Assembly: GCA_951213105.1 (NCBI GenBank)
Contig: OX578142.1
Span: 3,612,649-3,676,648 of the forward strand
Direction: 5' to 3'
Length of the DNA stretch: 64,000 nucleotides
Origin: Amaurobius ferox
Taxonomy: Eukaryota > Arthropoda > Arachnida > Araneae > Amaurobiidae
The position numbers and the translations under genes are program-made. Shown here in pieces: positions 44,839 through 56,734 of this stretch. The notes beneath the pieces were generated by a model that was not told where the DNA came from, did not search any database, and was given only the letters and a program-made list of their open reading frames with translations. The first letter of the stretch is position 1, and each line of letters opens with the position of its first letter.

Positions 44839-45345
44839 ATTGCGCACTGGGCCAATCGTTTTAGTTCATTGCCTTTACTGTTCGAAGCTATGTCCCAGGA
44901 ACAGTGGCGAGAATTTAGGTCACCAGCAATGATAATGTTACTGCTAAGTCCTAAGAGTGCTTCAAGCTCAGACGAAGGTAATCTAGTATTATTAGCAGGC
45001 GGGATATACACTGAACCAAATGCAATCGGGACCAAATTTGGAATAGTGACTTCGATAGCTGTGGCCTCAAGCTTCGTGAAGGCCGGGACACTTGACCTAT
45101 GATGAGGAATGTTGTTTATAACGTAGAGTGCAGTAACCCGCCGCCCCCCGCCCCAGCTCTCGTTCTGTACGAGAAGTAACCTGTATAATTACAGATTGCT
45201 GGGGAGGAGGGGGGTGAGGTGAGTTGCATTCACCATAAAAATATCAAAGTTTTCATCTACAACATAATCACGCATCTCGTCAAGCCTGGAACGCACCCCA
45301 TTGGCGTTCCAAAAGCCGACTTTGAGAGACTGCAAAGTACGGGTT
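44805..45345 (-). pseudogene. Jockey-like LINE family C, endonuclease fragment
   Basis: Minus-strand frames give the start of an apurinic-type endonuclease domain, KVGFWNANGVRSRLDEMRDY, at about 45320-45265. They then give the middle and end (AIEVTIPNLVPIAFGSVYIPP; IIAGDLNSRHCSWD) at 45060-44890. The usual QET box that supplies the catalytic Glu reads MVNATHL, so that Glu is lost. A G-rich, shifted stretch interrupts the domain near 45140-45210. No RT follows. Confidence 0.75.
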
Positions 45346-45589
45346 GCCGAAAGAAAGAACATGACGAAGCCAGGTAAGAACGGTCAGGAGGGGGCTTATC
45401 TAGCCAGAGCATCATAGCTCTGGTAGAGAAGCCAAAGCATATCCATTTGCGTAGTCGCCATACGCAGCTGGGGAAGTGCTCGCTCGAAGGCGGCAAGTAG
45501 TAATTCCTTGTCATGAGAGTTTCTCATGGCCAAGAGAGATAATAAGAAGTCGGTATAGTTGATAGCACTGGTGCTATCAACTTGAGATT

Positions 45590-46060
45590 TTGAATTTAGG
45601 GCGGCGACGGCTGGGGCCGACTGCGTCTCAACAATTTGTCCGATAATATTGCCAGGGGGGGCAGTCTGTTCTGTGGTTTGCCAGAAACGACAGATGCACA
45701 GTTAAGATTAGGCTTAATGCCAGCTGGTCGGAAAGGACGACCTGCGTTCCCAGGGTTTAATCCTGGGGAGAGGGGGCAAAAGTTAGAATTAAATTTCTGC
45801 TGGGGAGCCCTATTGCTCTTAGTTGCAGACGAGTTGCCCGGGTTTTTCGGGCAACCGCGCCAATTAGCAGAATGTTGGCCGCTGCAATTGCAGCAGAGCA
45901 GGTAGGCTGCTTTGCAATCTTTGGCGGCATGGGGTCTGGCACACTTGATGCAACGCATTGGTAGGTTGCATGCCAAGCTGCTATGGAAGAATCCATTACA
46001 GGAATAGCATTGGCTAGCAAAGTCTTTGCGTCCGGTGTACGGCTCCAATTTCATTTCTGT
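45590..46060 (-). pseudogene. Jockey-like LINE family C, ORF1 zinc-knuckle region
   Basis: The minus frame from 46054 to 45596 contains three consecutive CCHC-type knuckles: CYSCNGFFHSSLAC, CIKCARPHAAKDC and CCNCSGQHSANWRGC. This is the nucleic-acid-binding end of Jockey-type ORF1 (gag-like) proteins that coat LINE RNA. A Pro/Asn/Lys-rich tail follows. The N-terminal half of ORF1 is missing. With the endonuclease fragment just downstream on the same strand it forms one truncated family-C element. Confidence 0.85.
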
Positions 46061-46111
46061 GCCTTAGAGCCTGTTTAATGCATATAAATCTTCCGGGTTA
46101 GTCCCGCAACA

Positions 46112-46171
46112 AGAGAATATCGTACAGGACAGAGAGAGCACCAGGCGCGAAGCGCCTTTAATCTCCAATCT
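46112..46171. repeat. Inverted repeat flanking the family-C fragment, right copy
   Basis: Complement of 44783-44838 with a 2-bp length difference in the CTCT run. It precedes the 3' end of family-B copy 3 on the minus strand. Confidence 0.75.
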
Positions 46172-49082
46172 CATTAGGTGGTTCTTATCATCAAACTGTG
46201 ACATTAATTCATTGACCCGTGGTTGGAGGTTCGAGGTTTTTATTTACTACTTTTTATTATTTGGCCTAGCTCCTAGTGTGACAGTTTGTTGAACATTTAG
46301 AGTTTAAGCAGTTTGGGGGGTTGATGCAGATCTAAGGGTTACCTGGCAATTTGGCAGTTTACTGTTTAGAATATTCTTGTAAGAAAACATTGATCACGAT
46401 TTTTATTTAATTTCAGCTGTTTGAGTTTTTAATTCCGATTATTGATGTTAAGTACAGCGCGGGGTCTCTTACGAGATTTGGCCTTGCGATGATCATAGCC
46501 ATGCAGATTGAATAATAGTTCCTTTGGAACAGATGGCAAATTATTGTAGAATTTAAGCGCTAGCTTTTTAATTTGGGCTCTCACAGTTTTTATTTTGAAG
46601 TCTTTTCTAATCACCGAGTTTCTTAAATATCTAGGAGCTTTCCTGATACACCTAAGGATTTTATTTTGTCTTGTTTCTAAGGAGTCTATAGTAGTTTTAC
46701 AGGCATATCCCCATACGAGTGCTGCATACAGCATTCCCGGGCGGATGACCGATTTGTAGATTAGTAGCTTATTTTGATAACTAAGATTTCCGTTTCCTAT
46801 CATTGGGTATAGGGCTCCTGTGGCCATATGCACTTCTTTATTTATATCTTTTACGCGCAACTTCCAGGTTAGCTGGGAGTCTATCGTTACACATAGGTAT
46901 TTGGTTGATTTTTCCGCACGTAGTGAATGGTTGTTTATATACAAAGGCGGCTGGGGTTTATGCTTCCTAGAGAAGTAGATCCAATGACATTTATTGGGGT
47001 TTAATTTTATTCGCCATTTTTCAGCCATGTTTGGAGTATGTCTAAGTGTTGTTGTAGCTGTCTGTGCATTACTGAGAGGTAAGTGTGTTTTGCAAGTATC
47101 GCACTGTAGTCTGCATAGAGTGCCAGCTCGGTGTTTGGGAGTCCTGGGGATGTCATTCAGGTATATGTTAAAATAAGTCGGGCCCAGGATGGATCCTTGC
47201 GGTACACTGCTTTTTATGAGCTTGGGTGTAGATAAGCTATCTTTAATTCTGACTTGAAAGTGTCTGTTATTTAAGTATGAGATTAAAAGTTTGACTAGTG
47301 CGTCAGGGACTTTCAGAGTTATCAATTTGTATGCTAATCAACAGTGCCACACTTTATCATAAGCTTTTTGTATATCCAGGAAAATTGCATCTCTGGGTGT
47401 CTTAATATTAAATCCATAAGATATGTACTCTACTACTCTCAGCAATTGATGAGTGGTGGAGTGTTTTGGCCGAAATCCAAACTTCTCCAGAATGATAATG
47501 TCATTCTCACTAAAGTGCGTGTTCAGTCTCTTAAGAATTATTTTCTCAGTAATTTTACTAAGTGTCGGTAGCAAGCTAATTGGTCTGTAGTTGGCTGGAA
47601 TTGACATCCTCTCCTGTTTTATCGATAGGTATAATTATCGCTTCCTTCCATTCTTTGGGGAAATAATTTAGTTTAATATTTCATTTACTAGGATGGTCAA
47701 GTAAAATATTATATTTAATGGTAGGTTTTTTAACGCGATATTCCTGATATTATCGTGCCCTGCCTGGGCTTTTACGGTTTTTAAGGTTTTTGATAATTTC
47801 TATAATCTCATGCGGGGTGGCTGAGTTAATCTCAGCCGTGACCGGGGAGTTTCTGAAATTGTTTAGTGTTTGCCTAACCATTCTCAGGGTGTCTTGACAC
47901 ATTAGATCGTGGTTTGGTTCAAATTGCTTTTCGTAATGCCTAGCAAGCGCCTCGGCTTTTTCTTCATCTGAGTACGCGATTTTAGCGCCATCTATTAGTG
48001 GCGGGAGTTTAATTTGAGGTTTTCTGAGTCTTTTAGCGAATTGCCAGAGCGATACGTCTTCCGGACTAAGGGATTCGATTAATTCCTTGCACTGTTGCTG
48101 CTTTTCTGCGACAATTTTTTTCCTGACTTTACACGTGAGTCTGTTAAGCTCCCTTTTGAGGGTAGGGTCTCTGTTAGCCTGCCATGTCTTGCGCATCCTA
48201 TTCGTTTGCTTGACTAATTGTTTGACATGGTGGGAAAGTGTGGGTATTTTTGGAGACTCACGATGTGTTGTGGCAGAGGCAATAGCTCTCTTGATTTCTG
48301 TTGTGAGTGTGTGCGTGACAGAGTCAATATCCGCCGTGCTCATAATGTTGGGTACTGCTAAGTGCGGCTCGAATAGTGCTCTTTTGAATACGTTCCAGTT
48401 CACCCCCTCTTGTCCCAGAGAGGCTGGAAGGGGTGTGTTCAGATCGAATGTCACTAATACCGGTAGATGATCCGAGTCGAATTCATCCAGGGTATCAATA
48501 GTGTGAGCGTATTCTATGTTTCTCGTTAGGACAAAGTCTATGAATGAGCCGTTGTTGCCTGAGAAGCAGGTAGGTTTCGAAGTTGCAATAATGTTAGTGT
48601 CTGTTGTGCATAACAGTCTGCATATCTGTGTACCGCGTGTGTTGGCCCTCCTGCAGCCCCACGCTCGGTGGTGTGCATTGACGTCACACGCAAGAATAGT
48701 GTTTGGGTATCGCGAGAAAAGCAGTTCCTTTTGCGCAGCTACATCTATGCATGATTTGATTTTGACATATACTGAAGTTAGGATAAATGGGTTTACATTA
48801 TTTATTTTAATTTTTATGCTAGTATTTTCTATACCTTGAAGATTTATGTTGTTTATTTCCTCGTGGGGAATATTATTTTTAATATATATTGCAGTTCCTC
48901 CATGGGGATTTCTAGCAGTTGTATTTGAGCTAAGGTTATGATAGCTATTATAGTTTGCTATATTTAGTTTTTGTTTTCTCTAACTTTAGTTTCCTGAATT
49001 AGCAGGGCATCTACATCATTTTCATTTATGTAGCTCCTAAGTTCATTTATTCTTGGAGATATGCCGTTCGCATTCCAAAATA
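46172..49082 (-). pseudogene. Jockey-like LINE family B, ORF2 (copy 3), longest degraded copy
   Basis: Runs on the minus strand from an endonuclease start near 49075 (IIFWNANGISPRINELRSY) through readable but shifted endonuclease sequence to about 48480. A 48454-47750 frame follows, covering the linker and RT fingers to NRKSPG. It continues through 47607-47338 (ANYRPISLLPTLSKITEK, DIQKAYDKVWH) and 47325-46429 (palm, thumb and C-terminal IRKDFKIKTVRAQIKK). A frameshift right after NDIPRTP destroys the YADD catalytic box, so this copy cannot encode active RT. The 3' UTR ends near 46172. Confidence 0.9.
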
Positions 49083-49690
49083 TTATTTTAACGGATTCTT
49101 TTTGGGAACTATCCATGACGGGTTTGATTCCGGGTTAGTCCCGGGCTCAACCTGGAGGTAATAAAGACGGAGGGGCTGTTTGCTCCATCCTTTAGTCAGC
49201 CGAAAGTTATTAAGAATCTTAAAGCCCTTAGCTTCCATTGCTTTGGTAATTAAAGCTATCTCCGTGACCACGGGAAGCCCTCTGATCACAACTCTGACTG
49301 GTTGGTCCTCTCTCAAAGTGTACGTCTTGAATTGCACGCCAGTTCTCTTTAAATAATTCGTGCATTCCCGGAATTCGTTGTCTGTCTGGACATGCACCTT
49401 AAAGAATTGACGGTCAAGGACCGGAGAGATCTTTGGTGCAATTCTCTTCAGATTGTAGAGGATGGAGGGCCAGTCAGGCTGTGAGGCGCTGATTAATAGC
49501 GGAGGCGTGCTCGGAGGCGAGAAATTCGGCACTGTCGCCGAGGGGCCGTCCATTCCGTGTCCGGTCGAATTTCTATTGGCCGGCTCAGGATCCTTAGATT
49601 GATCAGTATTACTTGCAGTTTTGGAAGCCTTGTGGACGAAGCCTTCTTCATCCGTGAAAGTACGGGGAGTGTAGTTTCCACTAAAAATTC
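49083..49690 (-). pseudogene. Jockey-like LINE family B, ORF1 with PRE_C2HC-like domain
   Basis: Minus-strand reading from about 49690 gives a short N-terminal leader (DEEGFVHKA). An MDGPSATVPNFSPPSTPPLL frame from 49553 follows. Its core, FFKVHVQTDNEFRECTNYLK, YTLREDQPVRVVIRGLP and AKGFKILNNFRL, corresponds to the PRE_C2HC module that precedes zinc knuckles in Jockey ORF1 proteins. The knuckles themselves are missing; the frame runs directly into the ORF1/ORF2 junction and stops at 49083. An internal deletion has removed the ORF1 C-terminal region. Confidence 0.85.
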
Positions 49691-49786
49691 TTTTTTTTAT
49701 TGCTTACTGCTCTCACTAGTAGTTTTGATTATTTTTAGGATAAACAGGATTATTTAGGTTCGGTTTCTCACTTTGCTTAGTTGCAA

Positions 49787-51865
49787 AATGCCCACACTTT
49801 CCCACCATGTCAAACAATTAGTCAAGCAAAGGAATAGGATGCGCAAGACATGGCAGGCTAACAGAGACCCTACCCTCAAAAGAGAGCTTAACAGACTCAC
49901 GTGTATAGTCAGGTAAAAAATTGTCGCAGAAAAGCAGCAACAGTATAAGGAGTTAATCGAATCCCTTAGCCCGGAAGACGCATCGCTCTAGCAATTCGCT
50001 AAAAGACTCAGAAAACCTCAAATTAAACTCCCGCCACTAATAGATGGCGCTAAAATCGCGTACTTAGATGAAGAAAAAGCTTAGGCGCTTGTTAGGCATT
50101 ACGAAAAGCAATCTGAATCAAACCACGATCTAATGTGCCAGGACACCCTAAGAATGGTTAGGCAAACACTAAACAATTTCAGGAACTCAACGGTCACGGC
50201 TGAGATTAACCCAGCCACCCCGCATGAGATAATAGAAATTATCAAAAACTTTAAAAACCGTAGAAGCCCAGGGCACGACAATATCAGGAATGTCGCGGTT
50301 AAAAACCTACCATTAAATATAATATTTTACTTGATCTCCTAATAAATAAAATACTAAAACTAAATTATTTCCCAAAAGAATGGAAGGAAGCGATAATTAT
50401 ACCTATCGATAAACCAGGAGAGGATGTTACAATTCCAGCCAACTACAGACCAATTAGCTTGCTACCGACACTTAGTAAAATTACTGAGAAAATAATACTT
50501 AAGAGACTGAACACGCACCTTAGTGAGAATGACATTATCATTCCGGAGCAGTAGTTTGGATTTCGGCCAAAACACTCCACCACTTATCAATTGCTGAGGG
50601 TGGTAGAGTACACATCTTCTGGACTTAATAGTAAGACACCCACAGCTGGGATTTTTCTTGACATACAAAAAGCATTTGATAAAGTGTGGCTCTGTGGATT
50701 AGCATACAAATTGATCACTCTAAAAGTCCCTGAAGCACTTGTCAAACTTTTAATCTCATACCTAAATAACAGACTCCAAGTTAGAGTAAAAGATAACTTA
50801 TCTACACCCAAGCTCATTAAAAGTAGTGTACCGCAAGGATCTATCTTGGGCCCGACACTCTTTAACATATATCTAAATGACATCCACAGGACCCCAGACA
50901 CGGAGCTGGCACTCTATGCAGACGACAGTGTGATACTTGCAAAACACCCTTACATCTCAGTAATGCACAGACAGCTATAACAACACTTAGACATATTCCA
51001 AGCATGGCTTGAAATATGGCGAATAAAATAAAATCCCAATAAATGTCACTGGATTTATTTCTCTGAAAACGTAAACCTCCGTCGCCTCTGTACATAAACA
51101 ACCATGCCCTAAAAGCAGAAAAATCTACTAAATACCTAGGTGTAACGATAGATTCCCACCTAACCTGGAAACAGCACGTAACGAACTTAATCAAAAAAGC
51201 GTATATAGCCACAGGAGCCTTATACCCAAAGATAGGAAACGGAAATCTAAGTTATCAAAATAAACTCCTAATTTATAAATCGGTCATCCGCCCGGGAATG
51301 CCGTCTGCAGCAGCCGTATGGGGACATGCCTGTAAAACTACTATAGACTTACTAGAGACAAAACAAAACCCTAAGGATTATAAGGAAAGCCCCTAGAAAC
51401 TCAAGAAACTCGGTAATTAGGAAAGACTTCAAGATAAAAACTGTTAGAGCCCAAATTAAAAAGCTAGCGCTTAAATTCTACAAAAATCTGCCATCTGTTC
51501 CAGATGAACTACTATTCAATCTGAATGAGTCTGATCATCGCAAGGCCAAATCACGTAAAAGACCCTGCGCGGTACTTAATATCGAAAATCGGAATTAGGT
51601 AAGTCCCACCTCAAATAGTTGAAATTAAATAAAAACCGCGATCAATGTTTTCGTTTTCTAAAAAATGTTCTTAAACCTTAAACTGCCAAATTGCTAGGAA
51701 ATCCTTAGTTCTGCATCAATTCCCCAAAATTACTCAAACACTAAATGTGCAACAAACTGCCACACTAGGAGCTAGGTCAAATAATAAAAACAGTAAATCA
51801 AAAACCTCGAACCTCCAACTATGGGCAAATGGAAATAATGTCACAGTATGAAGATAATAACCACA
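49787..51865 (+). pseudogene. Jockey-like LINE family B, ORF2 (copy 4)
   Basis: 5'-truncated at the AAAATGCCCACACTTTCCCA point of family B and placed head to head with copy 3. It reads through the linker with several stops (near 49990 and 50083), the RT fingers (50133-50342) and the ANYRPISLL motif. The 50591-50980 frame has QKAFDKVW, SSVPQGSILGPTLFN and catalytic LYADDSVIL. The C-terminal region is shifted, with the last homologous codons near 51597. The 3' UTR matches copies 2 and 3 to about 51865 but lacks their ~58-bp terminal sequence. Confidence 0.88.
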
Positions 51866-51944
51866 TTTAGAGAATTTTAATACGTGCTTTAGATAAAAGG
51901 AAAAACTTACTTTTCTGGTATCCCTAAATGAAGTTGTTGATGAC

Positions 51945-52260
51945 ATTTGTTTCTTTGATGAATCAAATTAGCTAAAAATGCATTTGCAAAGGTGAGATGT
52001 ATTATCCATATTCTAAGCAAATATACTTCTAGTGTTTGAGGTGAACATTGGGTGTTTTGAATAGTTCTTGGTGATATCTGCTTCTTTGATGAATAAAGCA
52101 GCCAAAAATGCATTTGCAAAGGTGAGATGTATTATCCACACTCTAAGAAAATACACATTTAGCCTTTGAGACAAAAAATTGTGGATGTCTGGAATATTGC
52201 ACATCTTCTTTATCAGCCAAGTGTAAAGGTTCCTCAGGTAAGGAAAATTGATGAGTTTCT
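51945..52260. repeat. ~130-bp tandem repeat, 2-3 copies
   Basis: The block TTCTTTGATGAAT...AAAAATGCATTTGCAAAGGT...GAGATGTATTATCCA...TCTAAG recurs with a 130-bp offset (for example GCATTTGC at 51980 and 52110). A weaker third copy lies from about 52205. The period is not divisible by three, so the open frames seen across it are unlikely to be coding. Confidence 0.75.
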
Positions 52261-52310
52261 TCTTTTCAATTGGTAGAGTCTTTGAGATATGGCACATATA
52301 TTAATAACAA

Positions 52311-52342
<32 letters not shown>

Positions 52343-53590
52343 AATATTTCATGCAGAACATGTATATAATAAAGAGGTCAATTCTTGCTTTTATACAATG
52401 TCCTGTTAATAGGCAGAAGTCACTTAACTATAATCCTGAGTGCTTAGAATTACGTTAGCAATAGGGTTAAAATAATGCCACAGATTGCAACTGAATTGGA
52501 AGTACATCTAGTTCTACCAGAAAATTTCAAAAACTCTTGCTTTAAAGAGTTTTGTGTCCACAGATTATCTCTGCACTGTGCTGATAAGTAGCGACAACTG
52601 GAAAAACATTGTCCGTGAGTAATGATGGATAATCAGATGAGCACTTTCTTGTTTATATCAAAATAGTTGCCTACCAGAAATAATTTAAATGCAGGAGCGG
52701 ATTTACATGTTTGGGGGACCCATATGATATCATCTTTTTTGTGCCTTTACAAACAATAATTTTTAATTTGCATAAAGTAAATGTCATATAAATTCGAGTC
52801 TATTTGCATTTATGATACTCTTTTAATTCCTTATTATAATTTGCAAGTTAAGAATATTTATTTATAATGGTAATATTAATTTTAAAGTAAATATAAAAAA
52901 TAAAATAAATGAAATTTGCACTAATATATTTAGGGTTTCTTATTTATCAATGCAATAGAAAACATTTTTATACTTCTTTTCAGGAGAATTAAATTAAATA
53001 TTTTAATAGAATGTTTTGAATAATCTTCAAATTTGCCTGTGAAGATAATTTTGTATAGTGAGAACAGAAATTCTTATACTTATTTTTAAGACAGTTAAAT
53101 AAATTATATTTTAATAGAATGTTTTGAAAACCAAAGTCATTTAGAATACTATGGGTATTTGTGCATATTTGAAATCATAAGTAACATTGGGTATATCTGC
53201 TATTATCTATATAAATAAAATTGTAAGTTGCACTTCTGTTTGTTTATGTCACCTTTCCATTTTTGTTAGAATTATTCAAACATTTAAAAAGAATGGTTCC
53301 AAACATTAAAAGTTCACTGCAAATTGAATTTTATGTTTTTTTATATATTCTGCATGAAGAATGGATGAACTGCTAATCCATATAAAGAGAATTGAAAATC
53401 TGTGTGTGTGTTTGTTTCATCATCACAGTAGAATAGCTGTACCAAATTTGAGATTTTATGGATGGCCTTGAGATAGTCCATTTAACCTCCTAATTTTTAT
53501 AAACAGAATAAAATATTTTGTGCTTATGCATCAATATTTCAACAAGGAATAAGTAAACAGATTGAGCTGCAACTAGTGTGATATTTCAAG
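52261..53590. other. Stretch without a recognised gene
   Basis: AT-rich DNA with a TA microsatellite at about 52316-52344. Two TATATAAA-GAATTG...TGTTTGTTT-type patches at 53205-53260 and 53380-53420 resemble ends of small non-autonomous elements. No gene seen. Confidence 0.45.
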
Positions 53591-54975
53591 TAGAGGAGAG
53601 GGGGCACATTTGAACGATTTATTGGAAAATCATTTTATTTCAGACTTCAAGTTTAGATATTGTATTTTTGAATATCACACTAAGAAAATAATGTACATTT
53701 CTTAGTCATATGTGCCTAAAAGTTAAAATGTCTTAAACATACATGTATTATAAGATTTGCAAAAATTTAAAATTTTTCTGTTCAAACCTGCCAAATGTAG
53801 GGGTACTTTTGAACAATTAAAGAAACATGAAGTTATTAAGAATTTTTACTGAAGACTGCACATCTTCAAATCTTCAAACAAAATACATGATAATCAGAAT
53901 AAAATGAAACAATTGTATATAACTGAAATTACTACATATGTCATTTAATCAAATATTTATATCCATAAAAATTAGCATAAAAGATCATTATACAAACAGC
54001 ATGTAAGAATTCTCCAGTTATTATTGGTTGGGATAACTTTTTTACAATATCCTTGAAATCCATCAAACTGAAATCTGATGCTTCTAGGAAATAAAACTTA
54101 TAATCATTTTCCTTCATATGAAGGAATCTATCCTTATATTCTGTTTTATCCTGTAATTGCAATTCAATCTGACTAACATAGTGAACAATAGTTATTTTTG
54201 TATGAAATTGAACTAAAGTAAAATCATTAATGCTCAAATCTTCTAAAATAAAAAATTTCAGGCTTTGCTTTTATTTTGACATAAATTCAAACCATACTGT
54301 TAAAGGGTTTTCTGTAAACACAATCAAAACTAAATATCGTAGTAGTTAGCTGTAATTTAAAAAATCCTTACACTACAAACATTGTCATATGTTGTGATGA
54401 GAACTTTTAACTTTAAAAGTAAATGACAACATGCTAGATAATAATTATATAGCAGTTAAACACATTGTTCATATATCAATGAAACTTTAATAGTAAAGTG
54501 ACTAATAAGTAATCTGCATCTTTTACAGTAAATTAAAAAATAATTTTATTTAGACACTTTCATAACTCTTTATTATGTAGTTTTGATTGTTTAACGATGC
54601 CCAATGGCCCAACTTTCTGTTCAAAGGTGCCCCATCACATGAAGTTTAGCACTATTAACACCAAAGTTAAGGTTACATATTTGAATAAAACAAAGCTTGT
54701 AATCTAAAATGCCAATCTTCAGTTAAATATTAAGCAATCAGTTAAAATTATACAGATATAATACTCTCAACCTTAAGCTTACAACTTTATTTTGCTAGTT
54801 TAGATTCAAGATGGAAAATAATGGTCAGATGACAGTATCCAGGAAAACTGGTAGAGCTTTGCCTACTTTGTTGCCTTACAAGAATAGTAATATGCTGTCA
54901 TTTATATCTAAACAACAATGTTTATTTTAAAGAGAATATTTAGGCTGTTCAAAGGTGCCCCCCTCTCCCCTACTA
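53591..54975. mobile_element. Internally deleted DNA transposon, 1.4 kb
   Basis: Ends are imperfect inverted repeats: TAGAGGAGAGGGGGCACATT at the left (53591-53615), and the complement of TAGTAGGGGAGAGGGGGGCA at the right (54947-54975), both continuing to a GAAC. The GTTCAAAGGTGCCCC motif recurs internally at about 54618-54632, and a TACTTTTGAAC variant at 53805-53815, so termini are reiterated inside. It contains a transposase C-terminal remnant on the minus strand. Target duplication is uncertain (TA possible). Confidence 0.7.
53941..54237 (-). pseudogene. Transposase C-terminal domain remnant (pogo/CENP-B-like group suspected)
   Basis: The frame reads NDFTLVQFHTKITIVHYVSQI, then EYKDRFLHMKENDYKFYFLE, then DFSLMDFKDIVKKLSQPIITG. 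This order (DFVLVKF...YVGQI, a VKFLR-type strand, FxFPExEDxS, then EDIVxxLPxPxIxG) is the small beta-rich tail found after the DDE domain in many arthropod CENP-B/pogo-like transposases. The DDE domain is absent. Two substitutions break the usual Gly of YVGQI and the Pro-Glu pair. It lies within the 1.4-kb element, fitting an internal-deletion derivative. Family assignment is from memory of the motif pattern. Confidence 0.55.
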
Positions 54976-55116
54976 CACATTTCTGACCCATTGAAAAACC
55001 CAGGTTAAAGTAAAATTCTTGCTTACTGTTTATAGCTCGTCTTTTATTATTTGAGATATAAACCTTACAAACTTGAAAAAAGGAAAATTTTCAAATTTTT
55101 TACAACCTTACAAGAC

Positions 55117-56025
55117 TCCTTTTGCTCTCTTTCTGGCACACCGCCCCACCTCAGGGTTATAAACTTTCCCCCCTGTAACCCTTCTTCGTTCTCTCAATAC
55201 AATATTTTTACAGATGGCTCAAAAATTGATGATGATGTAGGATTCGCGATATGTATTTTTAAAAATGATCGACTGATCGAATCACTCTCTTTCAAACTCA
55301 AACCTGGAAACACAGTTTTTCAGGCTGAACTAGAGGCCATAAACCAGGCAATCCTATGGGCAGGCAAGAACAATATCAAAGTCAATATATTTTCTGATAG
55401 CCAATCTTCTATCTCTGCATTCAAATCTATTAAAAATAAAACAACTCTTCTATCCAAAATTAAAGGAAATGCCCATCCACATAAATCTCTCATCAATTTA
55501 ACCTGGGTTAGAGGCCATTCTAACATCCACGGTAACGAAGTCGCAGACGAACTGGCCAAAAATGCTACAACCTCCGGTACCCCACTTTTTATCCCTTTTC
55601 CTTACTCCTTTTTAATTAATAATTGTAAATCTTTCCTACTTTCGAATTGGCAATCCCTCCTTAACGACTACATCTCCCCCCGTACTCATGACCCTGCCAG
55701 AATCTTAAGCTATTTACCTAAAGTAAATCCTAACTTCCAAATTCATAATAAATTTTTAATATACTTTTTAAGTGGTCATGGTCCCTTTTTAGATTATTTA
55801 CACTTTTTTAAACATAAACGCTCTTCAAATTGTCCCTGTAACGCTTATGGCGACGTCGACCATTACGTCTTCACCTGTCCCCTTACTTCAAAATTTCACT
55901 TGGTCCGCTCCCCTGATAACCTTCGTGCGACTTGGTTCTCTGGTGTTAGAACCAACAAAATCTTACTGAACAAATTGAAGAACTGTGTTTTACTGGCAAG
56001 AGAGATCTCCAACCAGGTTCTCTAA
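55117..56025 (+). pseudogene. LINE ORF2 C-terminal part: RNase H and CCHC-type finger
   Basis: The LINE-derived frame enters at the truncation point and stays open to 56025. The start codon at 55051 belongs to flanking element sequence. RNase H catalytic residues are all present: NIFTDGSKID (Asp), FQAELEAINQAI (Glu), IFSDSQSS (Asp) and the late WVRGHSNIHGNEVADELAK (His/Asp). A C-terminal region follows with CPCNAYGDVDHYVFTC, a Cys-Cys-His-Cys finger common in R1/I/LOA-type LINEs. The RT domain is lost by 5' truncation. An intact frame and clean target duplication suggest a fairly recent insertion. Clade is assigned from RNase H presence and 14-15-bp target duplications. Confidence 0.88.
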
Positions 56026-56719
56026 CAAGCTTGAAATGCCTACTGCTTTTAACTTTCACTCGGTCACTGAAGTCCTTACTGTGTCACTGTTCCAGGTGCT
56101 CTCATCTTTGTATATAATTGTCCTTCATATTTATGTCAGTATTATATGTTTGTCTGTTTTGTAATATCATATCAATATTATTCGTTTGCCTATTTTGGAT
56201 ATATACTTGTACATTCTATCACTTTTATGTTTTATGTACAATACCGTTCAAATTGTTCTAATATTTTAACTATACGTTGCTACTTGTATATATCCATATA
56301 ATTATTGCTTTATGTTCATATGTCATCTTTGATTTCATGTTATTTTCATTTTTGTATTTGGTTTCCTTTGTTTTGTCTCTTTTTTCGCGGTTGCTCGGAT
56401 TTTCGGCAAAAAAAAAAAATTAAAAAAAAAAAAAATCTTCTTTTCGACATATTAACTTTAAAAAAAAAATTATCTAATTCCTCCACTCCTGACCTCCTTT
56501 ATTTTTCACTGCTGTACGCCAACACCCAGGCAACAATAACTGGGATCTGCTTTTATGCACAGCTTTTATGCACACACTTGGCCATCCGTTAAGTTGCTCT
56601 TTGTCCTCGGATGAGTCGGGTGGTCTAGGCTTTTGACACTCAAGCAACACCCTTCCCGGCCGTCCAAACAGTTACCTTACACCTTTCTGGTAGGTCGGAC
56701 GGTCTGGGTCTCAACAACA
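55117..56719 (+). mobile_element. 5'-truncated R1-like LINE insertion, 1.6 kb
   Basis: Perfect 15-bp direct repeats ACAACCTTACAAGAC at 55102-55116 and 56720-56734 bound the insert. They lie inside the left arm of the inverted-repeat element. It encodes an RNase H domain and a C-terminal zinc finger. A 3' UTR (56026-56719) follows, with A-rich runs at 56409-56470. The last ~65 bp, from CCCTTCCCGGCCGTCC to an AAC-repeat tail, are nearly the same as the SINE ending at 17483. The insert is therefore the end of a likely SINE partner LINE. Confidence 0.9.
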
Positions 56720-56734
56720 ACAACCTTACAAGAC

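Noticed and set aside
51907..52297. Repeated peptide (WIIHLTFANAFLA) as a coding repeat with a GTAAGT donor
   Set aside because: The repeat period is 130 bp, not divisible by three, so units fall in different frames.
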